Of a DNA stretch of 64,000 nucleotides, positions 15,601-21,032 are shown one piece after another. The translations under genes were made by a program, and so were the position numbers. The stretch is from Chitinophagaceae bacterium. GTDB taxonomy: Bacteria > Bacteroidota > Bacteroidia > Chitinophagales > Chitinophagaceae. Each line of letters opens with the position of its first letter. Within the stretch, counting starts at the first letter, position 1. The stretch spans positions 248,001 to 312,000 of the forward strand of contig CANGIY010000002.1 in the NCBI GenBank assembly GCA_947454235.1, read 5' to 3'. The notes under the pieces are model-generated. The model saw only the letters and a program-made list of their open reading frames with translations. It did not search any database and was not told where the DNA came from.

Positions 15601-16082
15601 ATTACATGGTTAATACTTGTACCGGCAAAATTTACAGTTGTGGTACTGGCTATCGTATTAAAGGTAGGATACCCGGTAGCAACATTGTACACCAATGAGG
15701 CGGTACCTGTCATATTAAAAGTGCCCGAAATAGCAGCATTGGCAGTTACTGTTGAAGCTGTACTCATGGAAATAGTAGGCGCTGATAATGCAGCATTTAC
15801 AGTCAATGCAACTGTCGTACCATTACCAATTGTAAGTGTACTACCCGATCCAGAAATATTCAATGTACTGGAAACAACAAAAGATGTTGCATTTTGGACT
15901 ATAAACGCATCACCTGCCGTTGTGAAATTGGACGGCGAAGTTCCTCCTGATCCCGAGGCTGCCGTTGTCCAGTTGGCTGTGTTACTCAAGTCTAATCCGG
16001 CAGTGTTCCGGGAATAGTAGGTCGTGGCAAAAACGACATTCGTAGCGAAAAGTAAGGCTAAGGTTTGGATAATTCTTCTCAT
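615..16082 (-). CDS. Giant secreted multidomain surface protein, T9SS substrate (5155 aa)
   Basis: A signal peptide (MRRIIQTLALLFATNVVFA) is followed by about 1,100 residues of Thr/Ser/Gly-rich tandem beta-type repeats, period roughly 35-40 residues, each with phrases like GTLNINGASGGT. Two copies of a domain resembling PF07550 (hemoglobin-interacting/DUF1533, motif TDDATWRSAIT) lie near residues 1370 and 1560, each followed by an Ig-like module. A long parallel beta-helix region rich in NN-[TS]-I repeats spans roughly 1760-2990. Ig/PKD and Big_2-like modules fill 3000-4500, with a nidogen-like segment around 3910-4100 (INANGYITFGSG, ALFWHDMN). The last ~75 residues are a type A T9SS sorting domain (VIPNPATEDVKISF ... 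ASGVYMVEV). It should be exported to the cell surface or medium and act as an adhesin or matrix protein; no enzyme motif was recognised. It is transcribed alone, with a terminator at 561-594 and a pentanucleotide repeat just before its ATG. Confidence 0.9.
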   Translation of the reverse strand: MRRIIQTLALLFATNVVFATTYYSRNTAGLDLSNTANWTTAASGSGGTSPSNFTTAGDAFIVQNATSFVVSSTLNISGSGSTLTIGNGTTVALTVNAALSAPTISMSTASTVTANAAISGTFNMTGTASLVYNVATGYPTFNTIASTTTVNFAGTSINHVIPAATYGNLTISSTGTTTFMNSAATSTWAVAGNLLFSSAGTVNVCNVSTGTANATLNVTGTFSISSTGTFNVNASSGGTANAVMAVTGTTSFSSTGTLNINNCSGGTTYARLTVTPAFSMTTAAFINVNKATGGTPVGRLTFSSTYSMSAGTVTVGSATSGVTTNAYDTLSVAGATVGITGGTFNIGASGATNNTNVFTATSATLTLSTGTLNVGSNSAGTGSNVMSVNALTFTSGSFNGGAATGGTNTNTISVAGAVSHTTTTVRLNSASAGTTTTVMSVGTTYGLTSSGTLAIQVASGGSNNYARLDVTGAFSASLGTLTINGASGGTSPVGRLRCLSTYTTSGSVAVSIGNSTATTPADTIDVAGAVAISNTTTNIGTGTGTSAINRFICGTTFTFSTGTFNMCNQTAGSSNNYLTINGSGGTAMTLTSGTFNGGFASATSGTFNDTISVTSATGDVSISTCVFSLNKPSSTNTSNAAFLIGRRLTYTSTGSITLNSGTNGTATSYMSVGDSVALASGTLNAITATGGTTTSTLNIATNVGITTGQMNGISSAATAGTPTALIAIGGNVNMTSSGQMNVNAAAGATTPRAKITIGGNYTNTSTGSVRVCNVTSATSSATDSLVITGNVVLTGTSATHMVVSANNCPSSNNTLIIGGTYAQSAGTNSICANTGGGATNGMFINSAASPCMTLSGTAVFNVCASTTATPTLVNKLNLAGGFLMSAGTFRMSSASVTGTINDTMNITGTATISGGTFNGGAGFGVQCVNFNNTSASCLSMSGTSAMSLMSSVNSGNVTFTCAGSFSSTSTGTSINMESGGSASGVSVFQVNGNATFNCTSGTYMNWGTGTTTGDYFGVTGNLSFSGGGTMTSGTTQPLGFVFNGSGTSGAPQFLSYSSTVTPSWGPIYVVNSGTYVKLQSNIALPINTSPYSIMTVNSGGTLDCSTYTVSGGAASGTTGLQLNGTLATANTAGVNGSVTTTVRTIASNANFIFNGSSAQVTGTYMPVNTGSLTISNSAGVTLSQNDTLSGTLTLTSGVLNTSSYTLAMSGSGTVTGAGSSSYVNGNFAKTISGLSTVVFEVGDATYAPVSLALTGASAGYIVAKSTTGAHPQIATSGVTTSNYTSHYWTLANGGATLTGITPTFTYNLADIIGGSNTGFSTQKYFTGSWLGSALSTTNTASPYTSMPSGITSGAFAGDYIVGLKVSPSLTAAAGATVDNPFNITFTDDATWRSAITTVKVGTNVLPGAAYSVSTAGQITLTPAASVYLQTAGTFVITVLATGYADATVSQTIAAGVATHLAMVTNPGDAVYGGGPLSTQPVVSILDQYNNVTTSTATVTATVGAGSWTIGGTTGVAGVAGVATYSGLTATAASYVTGATITFSSGSLTPVTSASFNVPAPSPVLTAASGATVDNPFSITFTDDATWRSAITAIKIGTNTLPGAAYSISAGTITLDPSASAFLQTAGTYTITVIATTYGADPVVQYIGPGVATHLAITTQPTAPLTNPGNLNTQPVVSLKDQYENLASTSSSTISAAASGATWTLGGTTSAATSGGVATYTDLTGAASVYTTGATITFSASGFTSVVSNTFNIPYPYGTFTYGTGGTFATLADAITALDTIYFGGPIILNAAVSGWTETAPAGGYRLGSALMNSSLNAVNTLTINGYPGGAHTVITAPTGTGSNDCIFSVLGSDYVTINGIDLQESGSNTTATTKMEYGYAFFNLRTSTPADGCRYDQVKNCIISLDRTNTNSTYGIASVHKDTNGTTATITDTIDLHSNNKFYTNTISNCQYPIYLAGYNASTPYSLYDQNNDVGGSAIGTGNNATNWGATGGPSGMGAGVTLIFQNNANASYNTLDNASSGATNINSLYGVYCSGVNSTFTANRNTITLNEQSGSTSNYCNGIHAESAGSNLTANNNTITINETSGSNVTTNGIFSATSVGNNLTAKNNIINITMSLSGSNDLSGIYSNSTGVVLFQSNTVTITNSGTANSCITTFYRTTGSSGGTLTMNYNTATGTNINTTNNLAGYGNTTNATTLKINNNTANITCIASTGTIISGVANSGINGVQESNNNNFTITASSLNSGTPAGIYNIGGATTSLSANYDTISVSANNASGAGIYNANTTNSATGSFNYNVINVNMTAAGTGQAIGIYNNNGLMTTQSISNNTVTLNTYTGGGAAYGIASISGAVATGTISYNTITASTTTGSVNGIYTSFDASMLTPNINYNTIDLSMSGASASAINYIYYGPSAAPATGGTQNINFNNFKSASGFPNNTGNLYMIENLNYSGSTNNITNNYTTGAITKTGNGGAFYGIYSRSITLATGYTTITNNSFKNINVGSTNAVSFWGIIAGWNTGIPENISYNTFDSITCGTNPSVMIQTSTYGSGSLFNYNRMSNVTGAGTGLYGICISTVGSGGTGTAPGSAVTGTAFGGTFQGNKVNDFTNSNASGVIYPYYLWYNTTTATSTFDFYQDTAYNLTVTGGTSPAIYGMYEYKTQNLYKLITNVRNSIFHDFTCTNSTANATITGLYYTWVDSATVSNNLFYNLSTGSATGTSSNVTGINLVSKNASSIDTAGYFNIYNNTMTDFTAPAANNPNSIYGIRMQSLANNYWNLYHNTIAFGGLGVGSPGTALSSSGTNFGVAALLFPPATTSVLTLTDNILYVNANPSGTGIAACLQRNTTGTAGTAPSSSLFIPNYNIYYTNSGASAGATPNNFIYVDDFTGGAGTIRNGYATNGLTASGTDNIVNDANFNSCPGSTYATSYKTFIGGGNETYSYSECNLTSSGFATGSCGPSGSSFAYNNGIAITSPSITTDQSGTTRLSPPCRGAKEFSGSAPSSGAPPVLSYTPILATSYCIANAPTLSAVITSSAGINVTSGTKPRMYYRGSGDANALGATNDNTTDGWKYVEASNSSSPFTFQPDYTLLNHTVSAGTTIYYFVIAQDNSGSPLVGYSSAGFQLGYCPSSVALGSGAFPTTASPTVNSYNISSLPSFTISVSPSNYYGSSNPATLTLSPSNSDLGLQWQMSYVATSGTTPYASISGATTNGYSATMPDITSSPALASPGTSNNVSFQALLTCNLSVVSTVTATSVTDYTPQILSTTGGSRCGTGAVTLSATGSTGSNYYWYANATGGSALAAGASYSPTVSATTTFYVSDSFGTYGAQTIGKADILSSGTNNLYSITTGSAGDGLFFTANKDIKINSVNIYPYLSGLAFTIAIWDASTSSLVTTYSGTTTVSNTSTPGTAQTVPVNFSLPPGNYKIGFSSLASGNFMWMNTFFTSYPYTVVPNTISITGPQVSNYYEIFYNWSVISPVMSSPRVAVTATVYSVPDAGAVSATPASICSGSTTVLSESGSVVPPYIGATMSSYSWTGPSGYSSSATATSVGSVTVTPVSGYYSLTVTYPGTGCTSIPVSTYVTVNTATTPTITGTFSACVAASQTLSVTPTGGTWSSSNTSVATVDATTGVVTGVHAGTATISYLSPCGLTATQSFTVNPTPTAITGPSTICVTAGYPTYSVTVDGSSTGSWSASPLSVAVIGSSSGTLTSMSVGTANISYTTTSGCYLTTTLNVNNTGPSAITGGSSICSGGVTTLADATTGGVWSSADTTIATVNASTGDVTGVSAGTVTISYITGCTPHATTTVTVNGATVALSNSGPACTGSTLNMTATPSTSLTSYSWNGPNSYSSSSSLTPSIGSVTSNAAGTYTFTAVAGGCTTYTTMNVVVGVTPSVTATASPSAICSGGTSYLTLPTLSPSAYSVYSIPYSVPSFTPTGTLTSASTFTSTYDDGYYAVSLPSGFSFNFYGTSYSTVYINANGYITFGSGVSSGSATPLTLPSATAPSRMVALFWHDMNLSAGSITYGSTGTIPNRKFIISYNAVPDATDVNSGQIILYEGSNVIDMMVSHTNTGTKTCGVQNSGGTQALTPPGQNNVAYSVTGVGYQGWRFATPSYSYSWSPATALSSTAVSNPTSTGLSSTQVYSVSVVDAYSSCTSGASSNTTISVSPVPSISMTSSATSMCVGSAMTLTASSSGGVGTPTYTWSGPGITTTTGSTPTPAAFYPSVVSTTIGAYSVSVSYAASGCTTATASSTTDTIAPQPVVTVTPSATTLCSGDTLTLTETTTTGGVGSVLYTWSGPGITTTTGSSNISPAFTPTVSSGSYSVSVAYSGTGCTTATAATATVDMNGRPGITLGGSPSVCSGATSASISYSGAVNSPTNYSIDWSSAAITAGFANVTGATLSVGSIGLTVPGAVAAGSYAGTITVSNGSCTSTSYSFSLNVINHATAAITASTTPCMGYDGLVTITGTTGATIGYMVDSATLLTTTLTGGTYTVTLSAMSTGHYVTLVNVDNGTCVDYIDTVILISPLQMSWTGITDTDWNNAANWSCGFVPGSTDDVIIPSGTTYAPYIAASGSGSTKGITIASGVTLHIGSGGVLSVAGDLSNNGTIGDLGTLTMNGTSAQTISGFGVVNNFDLNNTAGATVSSGSLMTINKVLSVTNGVLHTGDSVVLASTSAGTARVASITASGANISGNVKTMQYVEGGYRRYRFWSHAFSNSIPLMQIQNYIDVTGDSGSVHGFVTTGSNAPSAFRYDPTRANSARASDPGWMPFTDCYGTADSNRLQKDQGIRLFIRGSKGQGLGYASYTPDSVNISMWGQLNVGPHTVTLRKGAAVSGQEYNMVGNPYASPVDIGTVIYNAKMNGNLVGSAFYVWNTSMGAAGQFQAITIANTPYYLQAYNAFQVRAAHNGDSLNFTESNKSSSATTNLFKANPDYISMVVYDANYHPWDIFNIKFDDAASDKEEDVDATKPSGTDFKFYSLSSDNQKLAIDVRDYKAGKVIPLGITSAYTQDFIIKVVGQEMAPDASLFLHDKLLEKYTLVAPGAEYRFSITADEKTQGEARFELVTGKNSGTSSKGVHVSVIPNPATEDVKISFACTQQEHVTVKVMDVTGVCVFEKDLGATANGALAIPLDKYASGVYMVEVTAGKEKVVQRLIKE

Positions 16083-16090
16083 AAAAAAAG

Positions 16091-16112
16091 AGTTTAGTTT
16101 AGTTTAGTTTAG
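16091..16112. repeat. Pentanucleotide tandem repeat (agttt, about 4.4 copies)
   Basis: Four perfect copies of a 5-bp unit plus a partial one lie 9 bases upstream of the start codon of the giant surface protein, within its probable mRNA leader. A second short run of the same unit (on the opposite strand) lies at 16716-16726. Copy-number change here could alter the leader, though the repeat is short. Confidence 0.7.
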
Positions 16113-16671
16113 TATGATATTATTTTGTTTTAAGCAGAACAGGGTCGACCTTGACCAATAATTCTCAGAAAAACGATCAACGTAGTTAACTTTCGAAGCG
16201 ACAAAAAATGAAACAATTAATGTTGAATATTTTCACTCAAAAAATTAACAAACAACTAAAAATGCAGTACACAATCATAATAGTTGATTAATATATTCCC
16301 TATTTCTAGTGGTTAGGTCACATTAAATTTAAGGCATTTTGAACCATTTATCAAATTTTTCTACATTTTTTTAGATATCCCTAACTTATAGAAATGCAAC
16401 TTTTGTTTGCTTTAGGTCGATCATTTGAGTCTGTCATAAAATTGCAATATTGCTAATCTATTAGCTATCGTCGCATTACATATTGTATTTTTTTAAAACA
16501 TTTAAACAAAAACTGTGGGTTATGTGTTAAAAAAATATTTTTCAACTGATTAAACTTTTCGTGAAAAATATCGACTACAATGTGTCCATTTGTAGAGATG
16601 CAAAAATTTGACTTCTACTAGTCATGTCAGTTCAGTCAAAAAAAGTGCTGCGATTTTTTAACAAATACCAA

Positions 16672-16700
16672 TAAAAAAATCCGAAGCACCTGCTCCGGAT
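16672..16700 (-). terminator. Rho-independent terminator
   Basis: On the minus strand the stem atccggagc/gcttcggat (one G-U pair) with a 3-base loop is followed by seven T. It lies 27 bases beyond the stop of the lipoprotein gene at 16727. Confidence 0.8.
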
Positions 16701-16726
16701 TTTTGAATATCGTAGGTTAAACTAAA

Positions 16727-17353
16727 CTAAAGACTTTCAAAGTAAATGTGATATCTCAAACTGTCGTCTCTGTAAATCGGATGGTTTTGGTTGCCACCAG
16801 TTGTATCAGCATAAACAGCTTTATGTGCAAAGAATAATTCAAAACCTGTAGTGGTCGGGTTTACTACCCTGCCATTATAAATATTCAATGTATTACTCCT
16901 GTACGCATTAAATTTCATAGGCCATACCGTATCTAACACCAATGGGCTCACAGAAATCGTATCAAGTTGTGGAGGGTCAAAATAATTCCACAAAGAGTCA
17001 ATCAGATAGAATCCATTGTAAATATCCATGTTCTGCTCGTTGTTATACAACTTCCAAACAAAACCTGTAGAGTCAGGTTCTCCGAAATTACATTTGGTTG
17101 AAGCACCATACACATAACCCCTCAACAAAGAATCGAAACGCAGATAGTCATCAACATGGCATGAGGGTATGTAGTTGAAATAATCTAATGTTGTATCGCG
17201 GAGTTTATTTGGCAGCCTTACAGAAATAGTTGCAGACTTAATTTTCCATCTGCCTGTTTTCAAAATACTGGTTACAGACACTGAGTCGCTTGATTTGGTA
17301 CAAGATGCAACAAACAGAGCCATGGCTGCAAGGGCGTATAACAATTTTTTCAT
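16727..17353 (-). CDS. Putative lipocalin-like lipoprotein (208 aa)
   Basis: The N-terminus MKKLLYALAAMALFVASC is a lipoprotein signal peptide with a lipobox ending in Cys18. The mature protein has an opening like the lipocalin-like family of Bacteroidota lipoproteins (GRWKIKSATISV, then beta-rich sequence with YLRFDS and a C..G.YVYG segment), but the assignment is weak and no ligand can be given. It is probably anchored in the outer or inner membrane facing the periplasm. A TACCTTTG promoter element lies 56-63 bases upstream and a terminator lies 27 bases downstream, so it appears to be a single-gene unit. The preceding acyl-CoA dehydrogenase gene has the same orientation but is separated by 90 bp that contain this promoter. 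Confidence 0.7.
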   Translation of the reverse strand: MKKLLYALAAMALFVASCTKSSDSVSVTSILKTGRWKIKSATISVRLPNKLRDTTLDYFNYIPSCHVDDYLRFDSLLRGYVYGASTKCNFGEPDSTGFVWKLYNNEQNMDIYNGFYLIDSLWNYFDPPQLDTISVSPLVLDTVWPMKFNAYRSNTLNIYNGRVVNPTTTGFELFFAHKAVYADTTGGNQNHPIYRDDSLRYHIYFESL

Positions 17354-17408
17354 CTTCGATCAGAAGGTTTGGTTCTTTGGGATAAAACTACAATAAATTT
17401 CGATGTTA

Positions 17409-17416
17409 CAAAGGTA
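17409..17416 (-). promoter_or_regulatory. -7 promoter element TACCTTTG for the lipoprotein gene
   Basis: On the minus strand TACCTTTG exactly matches the Bacteroidota -7 consensus TAnnTTTG. The start codon is 56 bases downstream. A clear -33 TTG was not identified. Confidence 0.6.
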
Positions 17417-17443
17417 TAAGATTTCCCCTTTGGCTGAGTACAA

Positions 17444-19225
17444 CTAAAGAAAATACGCTCCTTTTTCTAAAAGTCTGGCTGCTATTCTGCGTCTTGTATC
17501 CTTCGTATTTACCGGTTCTGTCTTCGTGAATCGCTTCATACCCATCAGCATCATGCGTTGTTCGTCGCCTTCTGCAAATGAATTGATGGCTGTTTTTCCC
17601 GCATGATTGATTCTATCGGCAGCATCGTAAATGAAGGTTTTCGCAATATCTGTAGCAACACCTGCCTCTTCATGACCCGTACTTACCATTTTCATGGCCC
17701 TCATTAAAACACACTCACACTGGAAGGTGTCAATCACCATATCGGCTAAATTCATCAGCACCTCCTGTTCGTGTTCCAGGCGCATCATTAGTTTTTGTAC
17801 AGCACCGCCCGCACACATCAAAATGGCTTTCTTGAAATTAGCGATATACTTCAATTCAGCCGCAAACGGAGCATCATCAGTACTGAAGTCAGGAATGCTC
17901 ATGAGTTCTTTTTGAACCGCCATTGCCGGCCCCATCAGGTTAATCCTTCCCTTCATGCCGCGTTTGAGGTACATATCCATTATCAGCAAACGGTTGATTT
18001 CGTTCGTACCCTCAAATATCCTGTTAATACGGCTATCACGGTACGACCTTGAAATGTTGTATTCGTCGCTGTAACCGTTACCACCATGCACCTGTACGCC
18101 TTCATCAACCACATAATCAAGGCATTCTGAACCCAACACTTTGAGCATTGCACACTCAATAGCATATTCTTCCGCTGCACCGAGCAATGCATTTTCACCT
18201 TCACCCTTCGCCTCTAGTTGTTTTTCCTTGGTATCAATCCAGTGCGCAGTACGATAAAGTGCGGCATCTGATGCAAACAGCCTGATCACCATTTCGCCCA
18301 GTTTGTGTTGTATTGCACCGAACTTAGCAATTGGTGTTTTGAACTGCTCGCGGGTACGGGCATATTCAACCGTAGTTTTGATGGCGAGTTTTGCGCCGCC
18401 ATTTGCTGCTGCACAAAGTTTGAGCCTGCCTATGTTCAGAATATTGAAAGCGATAATATGCCCCTTACCAGCCTCACCCAGCAAATTTTCTTTAGGGATT
18501 GCGCAGTTTTCAAAAAAGAGCTGGCGCGTGCTGGAACCTTTGATACCCATTTTATGTTCTTCTTCACCAAAGCTCAGCCCTGGCGTGCCACGCTCAACAA
18601 TAAAACCGGTAAAATGTTGTCCATCGATTTTAGCAAATACTGTAAACACATCAGCAAATCCGGCATTCGTGATCCAAATCTTCTGTCCGTTCAAAATCCA
18701 TTGAGTACCGTCGGCACTTAATGTTGCAGTAGTCTTCGCACCCAGCGCATCACTTCCTGAACCCGGTTCTGTAAGTGCATAAGCACCCTTCATTTCACCC
18801 GTCGCAAGTTTAGGAATGTATTTTTCTTTTTGTGCTTCAGTGCCAAAGTATAAAATTGGCAAGCTGCCAATACCATTATGTGCAGCCATAGCCACCGCAA
18901 ACGAATGCCCTGCACCCAATGACTCATTCACCAATGTTGCAGTCACAAAGTCTTTGCCCAATCCACCATATTGTTCAGGGAACGCAGCACCCAGCAAACC
19001 CAGTTCACCCGCTTTATTGAGCAACGAGGGCATGATATTGTCCTCCTGCCTGTCAATAGCAGCAAGATGTGGATGAACGTCTTTTTGTAAGAAATCGCGG
19101 CACATATCCGCAATCATGTGATGCTCTTCTGTGAAGTCCTCAGGAGTAAAAGTGTTTTCAGGCACCGACGCCTCAATAAGAAATCCCCCACCCTGAATAG
19201 TATGATCGTTTGCTGTAGTTTCCAT
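17444..19225 (-). CDS. Acyl-CoA dehydrogenase (593 aa)
   Basis: This FAD-dependent enzyme introduces the 2,3 double bond in acyl-CoA, the first step of beta-oxidation. The family signature YALTEPGSGSDALG lies near residue 150. The C-terminal signature with the conserved EGTNEINR lies near residue 410 and is preceded by VQVHGGNGYSDEYN. The length (593) exceeds the ~380 residues of short- and medium-chain enzymes. The extra ~160-residue C-terminal region matches the longer very-long-chain-type layout common in Bacteroidota. The start METTANDH gives a short N-terminal extension before the family domain. It is transcribed alone as far as can be seen; a terminator at 19251-19286 separates it from the gene upstream. 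Substrate chain length cannot be read from sequence. Confidence 0.92.
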   Translation of the reverse strand: METTANDHTIQGGGFLIEASVPENTFTPEDFTEEHHMIADMCRDFLQKDVHPHLAAIDRQEDNIMPSLLNKAGELGLLGAAFPEQYGGLGKDFVTATLVNESLGAGHSFAVAMAAHNGIGSLPILYFGTEAQKEKYIPKLATGEMKGAYALTEPGSGSDALGAKTTATLSADGTQWILNGQKIWITNAGFADVFTVFAKIDGQHFTGFIVERGTPGLSFGEEEHKMGIKGSSTRQLFFENCAIPKENLLGEAGKGHIIAFNILNIGRLKLCAAANGGAKLAIKTTVEYARTREQFKTPIAKFGAIQHKLGEMVIRLFASDAALYRTAHWIDTKEKQLEAKGEGENALLGAAEEYAIECAMLKVLGSECLDYVVDEGVQVHGGNGYSDEYNISRSYRDSRINRIFEGTNEINRLLIMDMYLKRGMKGRINLMGPAMAVQKELMSIPDFSTDDAPFAAELKYIANFKKAILMCAGGAVQKLMMRLEHEQEVLMNLADMVIDTFQCECVLMRAMKMVSTGHEEAGVATDIAKTFIYDAADRINHAGKTAINSFAEGDEQRMMLMGMKRFTKTEPVNTKDTRRRIAARLLEKGAYFL

Positions 19226-19250
19226 ACAATAATTTGTATAAAGTTAATCG

Positions 19251-19286
19251 GAAAAAGAAAACGGAGTACTGACCGCACTCCGTTTT
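19251..19286 (-). terminator. Terminator (bidirectional) between the 19476 gene and the acyl-CoA dehydrogenase gene
   Basis: A perfect 8-bp stem aacggagt/actccgtt with a 9-base loop is flanked by T-rich runs on both strands. It follows the minus-strand gene ending at 19476 and precedes the next gene on that strand. Confidence 0.7.
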
Positions 19287-19475
19287 TTAAAAAAATAAGG
19301 AACGTTGAATCAAAAAAGGGAATCAAATTACGCAGTTATTTGCCTTTTTTGCAAGGCGAAAAATCTGCCAATAGTGGGCTATTTAAAGACTTTTTCAACA
19401 AAGCAGAAATGGGGAAAGAACAAGTAAGATGGTTTACTTTATTTATTCATCGTTCCTAACAAGGTTGTTATGAAA

Positions 19476-21032
19476 CTAGTCTTTTACTATTTTGTAGATG
19501 TATTCGCCATTCACAGTAATGTTATATATACCATGCTGCAAACCCGAAACATCAACTCTTTCTTTATTCGAATTCAATTGTTTCCTCAGCACTTCCTTAC
19601 CCGAAGGGTCGGTGATAACCACAACCGGCTTAGCTGCCTGCGGTGGGCACTCCACTTCAAACTCTTCTGATTGTGGTATAGGTGTCACTTTAATTTTTTG
19701 AATCTCTTCTTTAGCTTCAGGTATATTTTCAGCAATTATATTTTTCTTACTCACTTCAATTTCCTGCACCACCTTACGGTTGACAGCCGGAAAAAGCACA
19801 TTGTTCAAAATCAACCGATAGCCAGGGGAAGCATTGTAAAAGCCAAGATTAGTAGGTGGTGCACCCACTGCATGTTGATAAGATTCAGGGTCGTGACCGC
19901 CATAAAAAGTCCAGGTGCCCTTGCCTAAATCTCCGTGGATATACCTTGCTTCCTTAAGGTCTTTGTTTTCAGCCAGCACCAATACCGATGGTTTTAAAAA
20001 CTCATTCCTGAAGGCAGTCGTCTGCCCCATAAAGCCCTTTACGGTTTCAGTATGGTTTTGCACCAACATGGTAGGAACCGGGTCAACACTCACCGAAAAA
20101 TGATTGAGCGTAAAAACGTCATGCGCCTGATCTATCTTCCTGAAATTGGTGTTATCGATATCAGAATACTCATATTCATAAGGACTTGTCGATAATTTAA
20201 AATTCCTGAACGCAAGGCATTTGTTGAATTTCAGTTTCGATTGCGCTTCCGCATCCATTGGGTCATTGTCAAATTGGGTCTCACAAATATCAATACTATC
20301 TGCTGCAAGTGCAATATCGTAAGTATCTGTAGCAGAACACATTGCAAACATATTTCCACCCGACTTTACAAACTCCCTTATTTTCTTCACCACCGCCACC
20401 TGCATTTGCTGCACCTTCTTAAATCCCGTTTTTCTTGCAAGCCTTTCAGCCGATGCCTGGTCTTTCTGGTACCAATCTGCTGTACGGAACTGCGCCCAAA
20501 ACTTACCATACTGACCCGTAAAATCTTCGTGGTGCAAGTGCAGCCAGTCGTACTTATCGAGCGCACCATTCAGCACCTCTTCAGCATAAATTTTATCAAA
20601 AGGTATTTCGGCATAAGTGAGTGCCAGCGTTACGGCATCATCCCACGGTTCTTTATTAAGGGGCGTATAGACTGCAATGCGAGGAGCTTTTTCCAGCTTC
20701 ACCACCTTGCCGTCATACTTCAGTCCGCTTACCTCCTTGGTTATGTCTTTGTATTCGCCGTCCTTAAGTTTTTGGTACTTGACACCACGCTCGTCACAAG
20801 CTGCTGCCACCGTTTTATTGAACTCCATCCCAAATGAACCGCCTTTATAGTTCAGCATCCAGTCAACACCCACGCCACTTTTCAATGCCATGAATGCAAT
20901 ACCGTATGCCTTCAAATGGTTTGGCTGCCCTTCCGCATCCATGGGTATGAACATCTTGGTCGCAAACACACTTGGTACCACCAAGGCAAACGCCACCACA
21001 AGCACCCACACCTTTGTTTTAAAACCCTTCAT
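19476..21032 (-). CDS. Exported GATase1-like protein, often annotated 'asparagine synthetase B' (518 aa)
   Basis: The ATG at 21032 is preferred over one 17 codons upstream because it opens a proper signal peptide (MKGFKTKVWVLVVAFALVVP ending SVFA). The body resembles a family found across Bacteroidota that databases label asparagine synthetase B. No class II glutaminase Cys2 or PP-loop is present, so that name is doubtful. A class I GATase/ThuA-like fold is suggested by PRIAVYTPLNKEPWDDAV, by FVKSGGNMFAMCSATDTYD around residues 215-240 and by GKGTWTFYGGHDPESYQH. The C-terminal 60 residues (VVVITDPSGKEVLRKQL ... HGIYNITVNG) look like a beta-sandwich similar to T9SS sorting domains, but without the usual PNP motif. 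It acts in the periplasm or outside the cell. Substrate unknown. Confidence 0.75.
   Translation of the reverse strand: MKGFKTKVWVLVVAFALVVPSVFATKMFIPMDAEGQPNHLKAYGIAFMALKSGVGVDWMLNYKGGSFGMEFNKTVAAACDERGVKYQKLKDGEYKDITKEVSGLKYDGKVVKLEKAPRIAVYTPLNKEPWDDAVTLALTYAEIPFDKIYAEEVLNGALDKYDWLHLHHEDFTGQYGKFWAQFRTADWYQKDQASAERLARKTGFKKVQQMQVAVVKKIREFVKSGGNMFAMCSATDTYDIALAADSIDICETQFDNDPMDAEAQSKLKFNKCLAFRNFKLSTSPYEYEYSDIDNTNFRKIDQAHDVFTLNHFSVSVDPVPTMLVQNHTETVKGFMGQTTAFRNEFLKPSVLVLAENKDLKEARYIHGDLGKGTWTFYGGHDPESYQHAVGAPPTNLGFYNASPGYRLILNNVLFPAVNRKVVQEIEVSKKNIIAENIPEAKEEIQKIKVTPIPQSEEFEVECPPQAAKPVVVITDPSGKEVLRKQLNSNKERVDVSGLQHGIYNITVNGEYIYKIVKD

Larger units (their letters stand above)
16083..16726. other. 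AT-rich intergenic region upstream of the giant gene
   Basis: No gene is supported. It should hold the promoter of the giant gene (minus strand), but no clean TAnnTTTG element was found. Visible items are seven T (minus strand) and a pentanucleotide repeat next to the giant gene's ATG (16083-16112) and a terminator at 16672-16700 for the gene at 16727. The middle is featureless AT-rich sequence. Confidence 0.6.

Noticed and set aside
12565-16017. Long plus-strand frames inside the giant gene
   Set aside because: They mirror the biased codon pattern of the Thr/Ser/Gly-rich giant protein on the other strand, with no domain, no start signal and no promoter.
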